Positions 1-6,710 of a DNA stretch of 64,000 nucleotides are shown piece after piece; positions within the stretch are counted from its first letter, which is position 1; each line of letters starts with the position of its first letter. The notes under the pieces are model-generated. The model ran no database searches. It worked only from the letters and a program-made list of their open reading frames with translations, and was not told where the DNA came from. The position numbers were made by a program, and so were the translations under genes. Origin of the DNA: an uncultured Oscillospiraceae bacterium (GTDB lineage: Bacteria; Bacillota; Clostridia; Oscillospirales; Oscillospiraceae); assembly GCA_949494735.1 (NCBI GenBank), contig CATABD010000004.1:1-64000 (forward strand), in the 5' to 3' direction.

Positions 1-63
1 TCTCTAAACCTGCTGATACTGAATTTATTAACCTGAAACTTATTATACGAGGAGGATAAAATC

Positions 64-513
64 ATGTTGAACCACATCGTAATCATGGGCCGTCTGACCC
101 GGGACCCGGAGCTGCGGCACACCCAGTCCGGCACGGCCGTGGCCAGCTTCACCGTGGCGGTGGACCGGGATTTCAAGGACAAGGAGACCGGCGAGCGCAA
201 GACCGACTTCATCGACTGCGTGGCTTGGCGCTCCACCGGGGAGTTTGTGAGCAAGTATTTCGCCAAGGGCCGTATGGCCGTGGTGGAGGGCAGACTTCAG
301 CTCCGTGACTGGAAGGACAAGGAGGGGAACAAGCGGCGCAGCGCGGAGGTGCTGGCGTCCAGCGTCTATTTCGGGGACAGCAAGCCCAAGGACGGTGACA
401 GCAAGGCCAAGGCGGGCAAGGATGACGATTTCCAGCTGCCTGGTGATTTCGGCGCCGGCTCTGACAGCGGCTTCGCGGATCTGGCGGATGACGACGGCGA
501 CCTGCCGTTCTGA
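64..513 (+). CDS. ssb: Single-stranded DNA-binding protein
   Basis: 149 residues, close to a normal bacterial SSB. The OB-fold fills about residues 1-105 (start MLNHIVIMGRLTRDPEL, then the CVAW and VEGRLQ strands). A Gly/Lys/Asp linker leads to the acidic tip DDDGDLPF, the usual docking tail for repair and replication partners. The ATG follows an AGGAGGA ribosome binding site with 9 bases between. SSB coats single-stranded DNA during replication and recombination. Its place at the head of a region with a sliding clamp, a Rad52-like protein and a primase-like protein suggests a mobile-element copy rather than the housekeeping one, but that is inference. Confidence 0.95.
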   Translation: MLNHIVIMGRLTRDPELRHTQSGTAVASFTVAVDRDFKDKETGERKTDFIDCVAWRSTGEFVSKYFAKGRMAVVEGRLQLRDWKDKEGNKRRSAEVLASSVYFGDSKPKDGDSKAKAGKDDDFQLPGDFGAGSDSGFADLADDDGDLPF

Positions 514-633
514 AAACGTGCGGCGGGAGGGGCGACCCTCCCGCCCGCATGGCCCGATTTTGACAGTTGCTATTTTGCCTGTGAACTGATAAACTATAGC
601 TATCTTAAATGAAAGCGAAGGGCGGGATATCGT

Positions 634-903
634 ATGATGTATCCTTACATCACGTTGGCTGATGAAACGGAGATCACCCATTCCCATGTCATGGAGCATG
701 AGGGCGTGCAGTCGGTAGAGGTGCATTTTGAGCGGCCCACAGAGGACGGCTTTGTTTCGGCCCGGTGTGTCCTGCCAAGCTATGAGTGGAAATTCAACGA
801 GGGCTTCCGACCTGACGAACTGGCGCTGTTTGATGAATTTCTGCGCCACAACGCCCACTTGCTTTACCGCTATGCGGCGCAGGGAGGGATACACTGTGCC
901 TAA
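634..903 (+). CDS. Small conserved hypothetical protein, partner of a DUF4160 protein
   Basis: 89 residues, acidic and aromatic-rich, with no signal peptide or membrane segment. I do not recognise a named family with confidence; the two-gene arrangement with a DUF4160 gene resembles DUF2442/DUF4160 pairs, but the typical DUF2442 pattern is not clear here. Its 3' end overlaps the start of the next gene by 8 bases, so the two are probably translationally coupled and may act together. A toxin-antitoxin role is sometimes proposed for DUF4160 pairs and is only a possibility here. Confidence 0.7.
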   Translation: MMYPYITLADETEITHSHVMEHEGVQSVEVHFERPTEDGFVSARCVLPSYEWKFNEGFRPDELALFDEFLRHNAHLLYRYAAQGGIHCA

Positions 904-1174
904 CCTGTTTCGCGTAGGCGGCTACCTGGTGTTCTTTTGGTCAAATGAAAATGGGGAACCGATCCATGTCCACATCATCAAAGGAAAACCTTCGCCGAAC
1001 GCAACGAAGATTTGGCTGACCAGCTTGGGCCAGTGCATTGTGGCCAACAATCGGAGCAGGATTCCACAGAATGATCTGAATGAGCTGCTGGATGTTATCT
1101 CAGCCCAGTTTTTCTTGATTTGCCGGAAATGGAAGGAACATTTCTGCGTGGACGAAATCACATTCTTTTGCTAA
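896..1174 (+). CDS. DUF4160 domain protein
   Basis: 92 residues. The N-terminal stretch YLVFFWSNENGEPIHVH fits the DUF4160 pattern of a short beta strand followed by E-P-x-H-V-H. The start is a GTG at 896, preceded by GGGAGG at 882-887; the longer upstream reading frame lies inside the previous gene in another frame and is rejected. Function in this family is not established. It overlaps its upstream partner by 8 bases and is followed by a terminator-like hairpin, so the two form a short transcription unit. Confidence 0.8.
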   Translation: MPNLFRVGGYLVFFWSNENGEPIHVHIIKGKPSPNATKIWLTSLGQCIVANNRSRIPQNDLNELLDVISAQFFLICRKWKEHFCVDEITFFC

Positions 1175-1205
1175 ACGCAAGGGATATCAAGGGATATAGA
1201 ATTTT

Positions 1206-1250
1206 AGAGACGAAGCGGGAACAGAACGGTTCCGCTTCGTCTCGCTTTTT
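1206..1250 (+). terminator. Rho-independent terminator or attenuator hairpin
   Basis: GAGACGAAGCGG pairs with CCGCTTCGTCTC (12 bp plus a partly paired inner part), followed by GCTTTTT. It lies after the DUF4160 gene and directly before the ribosome binding site of the 57-residue ORF at 1265, so it could end the first unit or attenuate the second. Confidence 0.75.
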
Positions 1251-1264
1251 GGAGGAACAGCACA

Positions 1265-1438
1265 ATGAAGAAATATTTTGACTACTTAGACGCACTGCGG
1301 GAATCCGGCGTCACCAATATGTACGGCGCGGTGCCCTACCTTCAGCAGGAGTTCCCGGAGCTGAGCTATGACCACGCCCAAGCTGTCTACATCCTGCGGG
1401 AGTGGATGGCGCACCGTCAGAAGGGTGGGGATGCGTAA
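1265..1438 (+). CDS. Small hypothetical protein (57 residues)
   Basis: ATG at 1265 follows GGAGGAACAGCACA, a strong ribosome binding site. The product is soluble and helix-rich, with an aromatic start (MKKYFDYLDALRES), a FPELSYDHA segment and a basic end. Its stop TAA overlaps the ATG of the VWA gene by one base (TAATG), which is a translational coupling sign and supports this being a real gene. I do not recognise the family; similar short proteins occur on Firmicutes mobile elements as far as I recall. Confidence 0.75.
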   Translation: MKKYFDYLDALRESGVTNMYGAVPYLQQEFPELSYDHAQAVYILREWMAHRQKGGDA

Positions 1439-3021
1439 TGCGCGGGCCCTACCGCACCATTGAGGACGTCCTGCGCTCCCCCTGGGCCGCCATAGAGCGG
1501 CCCGGGGAGGGGCCGGGCACAGACCGGGTACTGCACTCCACCCGACTGGAAGACAGCATTTACGCCGACCTGCGGGAGGGCGACACCGGTTTGGAGCAAA
1601 CCGAGCAGGAGGCGGCAAAAAAGCTGCCCTCCTTCCCGGCCTTGTCCCGGGACGTGTTCCAGTCCTTCTACTCCCTGATGCCCCGGAAAATCGGGGACGG
1701 GGAGCTGTCCGTGGCGGCCCGGAAATTCAACGCGCCCATTTTGGAGCATATCACCCAAAGCGGGGACTATCCCACACTGAAGTCGGTGTGTGAGGGCCGG
1801 GAGCTGCCCGCCTACGAGGCGGCATCCGAGTTCGTGGCCCGCACCGCCGGGGAGCTGGACAGCCTGCTTTCCAACATCGGCGGGGAGAAGAACGCGCTGA
1901 ACACCCTGGAAAAGCTGGAGCAGGGGGAACGGCAGGCACAAAAAGAACTGGCGGAGCTGTTGGAGCGGATGCAGGCCATGAAGGACTGCGGCCAGGACTT
2001 GGAGCAGTCCGTGGTAGACGCCGCCAACAAGGTGGAGAGCAAACGCCGCCAGGTGGAGGCCGTGGGTAAGCTGGTGGACGCCAACGCCGCTAAAAGCAGG
2101 AACGATGTGGCCGAGCTGGTGTCCCTGGCTGTAACCGCCGCCGCTGAAAAGGCGGATGAGGTGCGGAATATCATCGGGGCCTGGAGCGACGACCCCGGCA
2201 ATTTGGAAAAGAACGAGGCAAACGCCGATCTGCTGGCCCTGGTGCGCAAAAGCCAGGTTCTGCGGGATATCGCCAAGTACCTGGGCAGTTTTCGGGAAAT
2301 CTTCGCCCAGGGCAAGCGCAACGGCTACGCCTATGGCCGGGGCGAGAAATATGCCCTGGCGCTGGGCCACGACCTGTCCCGCGCCCTCACCTCCGAGCTG
2401 GCCATGCTGGCCTCGCCTCAGACGGTGCCGCTGTTCCTGCGCAAGTACCAGCGGGGGCAGATCAAGCAGTACCAGCGCCGAGAGCCCATCTACAAGGGCA
2501 TGGGGGACATCATCTGCTGCCTGGATGAATCCGACTCCACCGAGGGCGATCCTGCCGGATGGGGGAAAGCTGTGGCACTCACCCTGCTGGAGATCGCGGC
2601 AGACAGCGGGCGGAGCTTCGCCCTCATTCACTTTTCCAGGTTGGGAAGGTTCCAAACCGATCTGTTCCGGCCTGGAGCGTATACCATGGCGGATAAGCTG
2701 TGCGCCGCGGAAACCTTTTTGGGCGGCGGCACCAATTTCCAGACGCCGATGAACGAGGCCCTGCGGCTGATGGAGGCAGAGGGCTTTGAAAACGCTGACA
2801 TTGTATTTGTCACAGACGGCGAATGTGAGCTGCCGGATCAGTACTTGGAGCAGCTTCGCGCGGAACAGACCGCCCGGCGGTTCACCGTCACCGGGGTGCT
2901 GCTGGACAAGGGCACGCCGGGGATGGCGTTCAGCCTGAAGCAATTCTGCCAGAACATCTACCGCACCAGCGAGCTGCTGGGGGATGAGATCGTGCGGGAA
3001 TTGGTGGGCAAGCGAGTATAA
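1438..3021 (+). CDS. VWA domain protein (CoxE/ViaA-like)
   Basis: 527 residues from the ATG at 1438, chosen because it overlaps the upstream stop; an earlier in-frame ATG at 1402 lies inside the 57-codon gene. The C-terminal ~190 residues form a von Willebrand A domain with a complete metal site: DESDS at 363-367, Thr432 in GGGTNF and Asp460 in TDGE. The middle (about 140-235) is heptad-like and Gln/Glu/Lys-rich, probably coiled coil. Such proteins usually work with a MoxR/RavA-type AAA ATPase; none is present in this window, so its partner is unknown. It is the last gene before a clear terminator. Confidence 0.85.
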   Translation: MRGPYRTIEDVLRSPWAAIERPGEGPGTDRVLHSTRLEDSIYADLREGDTGLEQTEQEAAKKLPSFPALSRDVFQSFYSLMPRKIGDGELSVAARKFNAPILEHITQSGDYPTLKSVCEGRELPAYEAASEFVARTAGELDSLLSNIGGEKNALNTLEKLEQGERQAQKELAELLERMQAMKDCGQDLEQSVVDAANKVESKRRQVEAVGKLVDANAAKSRNDVAELVSLAVTAAAEKADEVRNIIGAWSDDPGNLEKNEANADLLALVRKSQVLRDIAKYLGSFREIFAQGKRNGYAYGRGEKYALALGHDLSRALTSELAMLASPQTVPLFLRKYQRGQIKQYQRREPIYKGMGDIICCLDESDSTEGDPAGWGKAVALTLLEIAADSGRSFALIHFSRLGRFQTDLFRPGAYTMADKLCAAETFLGGGTNFQTPMNEALRLMEAEGFENADIVFVTDGECELPDQYLEQLRAEQTARRFTVTGVLLDKGTPGMAFSLKQFCQNIYRTSELLGDEIVRELVGKRV

Positions 3022-3049
3022 ATCAGGCTATAAAACAAGGCGACGCAAA

Positions 3050-3092
3050 CAGGGGGCAATGGCATTGGGTTGCCATTGTCCCCTGCTTTTTT
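3050..3092 (+). terminator. Rho-independent terminator of the VWA operon
   Basis: CAGGGGGCAATGGCA pairs with TGCCATTGTCCCCTG (15 bp, one G-T wobble) around a 5-base loop, followed directly by CTTTTTT. Confidence 0.92.
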
Positions 3093-3098
3093 ACGCAA

Positions 3099-3197
3099 TC
3101 AGTAGGATACGCTTCCGTTAAACTTCTCGTTTACCACATAGCAGGCCGTGCGGTCCTCCGGCTTGACAGACAGCCTCAAATCGGTGATCGATATTTT
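3099..3197 (-). pseudogene. 3' remnant of a DUF6465-like gene
   Basis: On the minus strand, one frame directly after the DUF4317 stop reads about 30 codons ending in TGA at 3099-3101. It contains LRLSVKPED, RTACYVVNEKF and a final GSVSY. This matches the C-terminal pattern I recall for DUF6465 proteins (VKPEE...AAYYVIN...G.V). No plausible start or N-terminal part exists upstream because the frame runs into the DUF4317 coding sequence. The most likely reading is a truncated gene left by a deletion or insertion; chance similarity is not excluded. Confidence 0.45.
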
Positions 3198-4344
3198 ATT
3201 CGTGTTTGGCCTGAACCCAGTCCACCGGCATCCCATTGACCTCCAGCCCCTCCCCGGCAGGGATGAGCAGATACTTCTTCCCGTCGATGATCCGTGTCTC
3301 CACCAGATAGCTCTGCTCCGGCGGCACGGCGATGGTCACATCGGCGGCCTTGACCTCAAACCGCTTGCTGTCGATGAGGTTGGCGGGGCTGAGCGCCGCC
3401 CCTTCTCCGAACAGCTCCCCGCACTTCTCGCAGAATGCGGTAATCTGCGGTTCCTCTGCACCGCAGTCCCGGAGGATGGCCGCCACGTCCTTGGCGGTAA
3501 CGGCCAGGGGCTCCGGGTCTTTGGTCTCCCGGTGCTCCTCAATCTTGGCGGTCAGCCGCTCATGGACGGCCTGCACCACCTCCAGGCCGCAGGCCCCCTC
3601 CAGCCCCTCCCGCAGGGCGGTCTGGAACGCCTCCCTCTGTTCTCCGGCGGACATGGGCGGTTCGGTGTGGAAGATGGCGTCCAAAAACTCCTGGTGCAGC
3701 TCGTCCGGCTTGCGGGCGTAGGTGAGAGCATTGTAGATATTGGCCGCCCGGTCGTCAAAGGCCGGGAACAGGAAGCCCAGCTCCGGCGGGGAGACGATCT
3801 GACTGGGGGCGCAGTTGTGGAACTCATTTTCGCCCGCGCAGTAGCTCAGCTCCAGTTTGCCGTCCTTCACCGGGCACACACAGCACACAATGTAGGAGAA
3901 CACCGTGTCGCCCTCATCCGCGCGATCCTCGCCGTCTTTGCCTCGGTGGGGCACATCGTAGGCGTCGTGGGCCAGCAGGATCAGATAATTGCTCTCTCCC
4001 ATGTCCAGGCTGTCGATGACCGTCTGATAGAATTCCTGCCGCACCTCGCCGTCCTTCAGCCGGGAGTCCCGCAGAGCCATGAGGCGGCGGTGCTCATCGC
4101 TGTCCGCCACCTGCTGGGTGGAGAACACGATGTCGATGAGGTTCCGGCCCAGGGCCCCGGACAGGGTCTTTTTCAGCAGGGCTAAGTATTTCTCCGCCTC
4201 CTCCTCGGGCATCCGGTCCAAGGACTCGTCCAGGTAGGAGACGATCTCCTTTTGACTGTTCACATAGCAGCCGTAAATGCGGCCGATGGCGTTTTTGCCC
4301 AGCCGGAAGCGGCGCTTCAGCTCGCTGATCTCTTTCTGATTCAT
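3196..4344 (-). CDS. DUF4317 domain protein
   Basis: 382 residues, full length for the family. It begins MNQKEISELKRRFRLGKNAI and carries the family's IYGCYVN and LGRNLIDIVFS segments. No signal peptide or membrane helix. The function of DUF4317 is unknown; it is widespread in Clostridia, where I recall it as a conserved single gene. It lies on the opposite strand to its neighbours, convergent with the VWA gene, and 97 bases downstream of the YolD-like gene on the same strand, so it may be read from the YolD/polymerase promoter. Confidence 0.88.
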   Translation of the reverse strand: MNQKEISELKRRFRLGKNAIGRIYGCYVNSQKEIVSYLDESLDRMPEEEAEKYLALLKKTLSGALGRNLIDIVFSTQQVADSDEHRRLMALRDSRLKDGEVRQEFYQTVIDSLDMGESNYLILLAHDAYDVPHRGKDGEDRADEGDTVFSYIVCCVCPVKDGKLELSYCAGENEFHNCAPSQIVSPPELGFLFPAFDDRAANIYNALTYARKPDELHQEFLDAIFHTEPPMSAGEQREAFQTALREGLEGACGLEVVQAVHERLTAKIEEHRETKDPEPLAVTAKDVAAILRDCGAEEPQITAFCEKCGELFGEGAALSPANLIDSKRFEVKAADVTIAVPPEQSYLVETRIIDGKKYLLIPAGEGLEVNGMPVDWVQAKHE

Positions 4345-4441
4345 GGTGACCTCGCAGTTTCAAATGTATTTTGCGCGGCGGTGGAAATTCTGGACCGCGC
4401 AATCAAAGCAGACGTCTTATTATAGGGAGAAGCGGCAAAAC

Positions 4442-4852
4442 TTACAAGTCCTGCCCCAGAATTGGGGCTTCAACTTCTAAAATGTCCTCAATGGGGATGG
4501 CGGTGCCGTCTGTGAGGATAACCCGACCCTCCAATGGGTCGATTTTTTTGATCGTACCCACGGCATCCACATAGGTCCCGCCGTCTTTTTTCCCATCGGG
4601 CAGAAAATATGTGAATATGGCTTCTCCGCCTGTCTCACACAGATACCGCAGCTTTTCATCCAGCACGGCCTTTTCGTCCTCGGTGAGCTCTATTCGTTCC
4701 CCGGTGACACGGGCCGTCTCCCGGATGGCCGAACCGAAGCCGGAAAGGGCCTGAAAGGGCGAAAACTGAGCCGCCCGGTCTATCATACGCATACGGGGAT
4801 GCCTGGGCGAGGTGGGATGAGGCAGGTGGATGATGTCGTCATAAGCTCCCAT
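4442..4852 (-). CDS. YolD-like protein
   Basis: 136 residues with the YolD-like pattern: an N-terminal SPRHPRMRMIDRAAQFSPF, an ELTEDEK helix, and a C-terminal beta domain with G-x-I-x-x-I-D-P and ILTDGTAIPIEDI. YolD-like proteins are usually encoded next to UvrX/YqjW-type Y-family polymerases and are thought to be accessory factors. Here the start lies 2 bases after the polymerase stop, so they form an operon and are probably co-regulated by DNA damage. Confidence 0.9.
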   Translation of the reverse strand: MGAYDDIIHLPHPTSPRHPRMRMIDRAAQFSPFQALSGFGSAIRETARVTGERIELTEDEKAVLDEKLRYLCETGGEAIFTYFLPDGKKDGGTYVDAVGTIKKIDPLEGRVILTDGTAIPIEDILEVEAPILGQDL

Positions 4853-4854
4853 TT

Positions 4855-6378
4855 CTAAGCCTTGTGCCCTCCAATACGACTATTGCGGTCGGCTGCGGTA
4901 GCGCCGTCGATCAGGTTCGTTCCCTTCAAAATGGCGTTCTTGCCGTACTTGCTCTTGATACCCAGCATGGTCTCCTGGAGCTTCCGCTCCTTCGCCAGCT
5001 CTGCCTCCTGGGCTTTTCTTTCGGCCTGTGCGGCGGCATAGTCGGTAAACAAATCCATCTGTTCCATGGCTGGCTCATGTGACACAGCGCTTTCGTCCGT
5101 CACCTGATTGGCGGTGAGATTCATGCGCCGGATCAGCAGATCCTTGTCCACGATGCGGTCATACAGCTCCAAAATCGCCGCCGTGATACGCTTGGAAGAG
5201 GCGGTGCGTTCCTCCAGGTTGGCGGTGCCGTGGGCGTGCTTGGGGACCTGCCGCCCGTAACGGTCTGTCTTGACCTCGCCGTGGTACTGCTTCCGGCGCT
5301 GAGAATCGCGCAGGTTGTCAATGTCATAGCCCACGGTGAGGGTGAGCTGATCTGTCACCAGTCTCTGGCTCACCAGCTCCAGAGCCAGTTGATCCGCCAT
5401 CTCCCAGGCCACCATCCGGGCCTTATCAAAGGTGTAGGGGCAGGTGAGCACCTGGCCGGAGCCCACGCTTTTCGTCTCGGGTTTGTACGCCTTGATATCC
5501 GCCATGGTCGCCGGCTCATATCCCCAAGCGTGGTCGATCAAGAGCTCCGCGTTCACGCCGAACATTTTATAGAGCAATTCCTCGTTGTAGTAATCAGTGG
5601 ATTTTCCGATGGAGCACCGGGCGATATCCCCCATGGTGTACAGCCCCTGGGCCTCCAGCTTTTTGGCGTAGCCCGGACCCACCCGCCAGAAGTCGGTGAG
5701 AGGCCGGTGGTCCCACAGCAGGCGGCGGTAGCTCATCTCATCCATCGCCGCAACGCGTACACCGCTTTTGTCCGGCTTGGTGTGCTTGGCCCAGATATCC
5801 ATGGCCACCTTTGCCAGATACAAGTTCGCGCCGATGCCCGCCGTGGCAGTGATGCCGGTGGTGTCCAACACGTCCAGCACGATCTTCCGGGCCAGCTCCC
5901 GGGGAGTGAGCTTGTAGGTGGGCAGGTAGTTGGTCACGTCCATCAGCACTTCGTCGATGGAGTATGCGGAAATGTCAGAAGGAGCCACATACTTCAGATA
6001 GACATTATAAATCTTCGTGCTCCATTCGATATAGTGAGCCATCCTAGGAGGGACCACCAGATAATCCAGGGCCAGCTCCGGGTGGGCCTTCACGTCCGGG
6101 TCATGCCAGGAGGAGCCGGTGAGCTGCCGCTTTGGAGCCTTCTGCTGCCGTTGGGCGTTCACCTCCGCCACCTTCTGTACCACCTCAAACAGACGCGCCC
6201 GCCCGGAGATGCCGTAGGCCTTCAGGGAGGGGGTGACCGCCAGACAGATGGTTTTATCTGTACGGCTCTTGTCCGCCACCACGAGATTGGTGGTGAGAGG
6301 GTCAAGGCTGCGTTCCACGCACTCGACGGAAGCGTAAAAGCTGCGTAGATCGATGGCCATATACACCCTGTCCTTCAT
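4855..6378 (-). CDS. uvrX: Y-family DNA polymerase, UvrX/YqjW type
   Basis: 507 residues from the ATG at 6378, which has AGGAGGTGATC 8 bases upstream; an in-frame ATG at 6483 would put the promoter inside the gene and is rejected. The palm holds the first catalytic Asp10 (AIDLRSFYASVEC) and Asp142-Glu143 in SIDEVLMD. A helix-hairpin-helix part (GIGANLYLAKVAMD, then LWDHRPLTDFWRVG) and a little-finger domain (VSQRLVTDQLTLTVGYD) follow. The enzyme performs translesion synthesis. It is encoded with YolD, and its promoter overlaps a candidate LexA site. Whether it belongs to the mobile element or to the host cannot be decided here. Confidence 0.93.
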   Translation of the reverse strand: MKDRVYMAIDLRSFYASVECVERSLDPLTTNLVVADKSRTDKTICLAVTPSLKAYGISGRARLFEVVQKVAEVNAQRQQKAPKRQLTGSSWHDPDVKAHPELALDYLVVPPRMAHYIEWSTKIYNVYLKYVAPSDISAYSIDEVLMDVTNYLPTYKLTPRELARKIVLDVLDTTGITATAGIGANLYLAKVAMDIWAKHTKPDKSGVRVAAMDEMSYRRLLWDHRPLTDFWRVGPGYAKKLEAQGLYTMGDIARCSIGKSTDYYNEELLYKMFGVNAELLIDHAWGYEPATMADIKAYKPETKSVGSGQVLTCPYTFDKARMVAWEMADQLALELVSQRLVTDQLTLTVGYDIDNLRDSQRRKQYHGEVKTDRYGRQVPKHAHGTANLEERTASSKRITAAILELYDRIVDKDLLIRRMNLTANQVTDESAVSHEPAMEQMDLFTDYAAAQAERKAQEAELAKERKLQETMLGIKSKYGKNAILKGTNLIDGATAADRNSRIGGHKA

Positions 6379-6420
6379 ATCTGGATCACCTCCTGTCTCA
6401 GCGTCCCTCAAGCGGTCTTT

Positions 6421-6457
6421 ATTATACACCAAGGAAACCGAACTGTCCATATGTTCG
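6421..6457 (-). promoter_or_regulatory. Sigma-A promoter with LexA-like operator for the YolD/polymerase operon
   Basis: Reading the minus strand, the -35 TGGACA (6444-6449) and -10 TATAAT (6421-6426) are 17 bases apart, about 43 bases upstream of the polymerase start codon. The sequence CGAACATATGGACAGTTCG (6439-6457) overlaps the -35. Its first half CGAAC-ATAT matches the Gram-positive SOS box CGAAC-N4-GTTCG; the expected second half is imperfect (GGACA), with a GTTCG five bases further on. Confidence 0.7.
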
Positions 6458-6504
6458 ATTAAAAATAGGTGGAACCCCTCCAACTATCCGCCCGGGCCCC
6501 GGCA

Positions 6505-6554
6505 TGGTACAATGAGCCTGTATTTCAGGGCGGAGTAAGTTAGGGCGGAGTAAG
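6505..6554 (+). promoter_or_regulatory. Extended -10 promoter and tandem 13-bp repeats ahead of the JAB-ThiF operon
   Basis: TG-G-TACAAT at 6505-6513 is an extended -10. Just downstream, AGGGCGGAGTAAG occurs twice, at 6527-6539 and 6542-6554, with a 15-base period. The repeats lie where an operator would block the start of transcription. No good -35 is visible. Confidence 0.5.
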
Positions 6555-6570
6555 CGAGGGAGGAACGGCG

Positions 6571-6648
6571 ATGAAAGGGGTGAAGTCTGCCCTCCGCCGG
6601 ACCGAAACGGCCTGGAAGAACAAAATATCAAGGACAAGAAGACTGTGA
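6571..6648 (+). CDS. Possible 25-residue leader peptide
   Basis: ATG at 6571 follows GGGAGGAACGGCG, a good ribosome binding site with 7 bases between. The peptide is strongly basic (9 Lys or Arg in 25 residues). Its TGA stop lies inside the 5' arm of the hairpin at 6643-6682. A leader ORF whose stop is inside a terminator stem fits attenuation of the operon that follows, though it may also be a small independent protein or a chance frame. Confidence 0.45.
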   Translation: MKGVKSALRRTETAWKNKISRTRRL

Positions 6649-6682
6649 GTTGCCCCTGCGGGGCGGTTCACGGTCCTTTTTT
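6643..6682 (+). terminator. Terminator or attenuator before the JAB-ThiF operon
   Basis: Bases 6643-6656 pair with 6660-6673 around a TGC loop: 14 pairs including several G-T wobbles, with a GCCCC/GGGGC core. The run of six T at 6677-6682 follows. It lies 28 bases before the JAB start codon. Confidence 0.65.
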
Positions 6683-6710
6683 GTCCCCAAAAACGAGAGG
6701 AGCAAAAATC

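Noticed and set aside
1-63. TATTAT-type -10 in front of ssb
   Set aside because: It would place the transcription start inside the ribosome binding site, and no -35 fits. The real promoter is probably left of the window.
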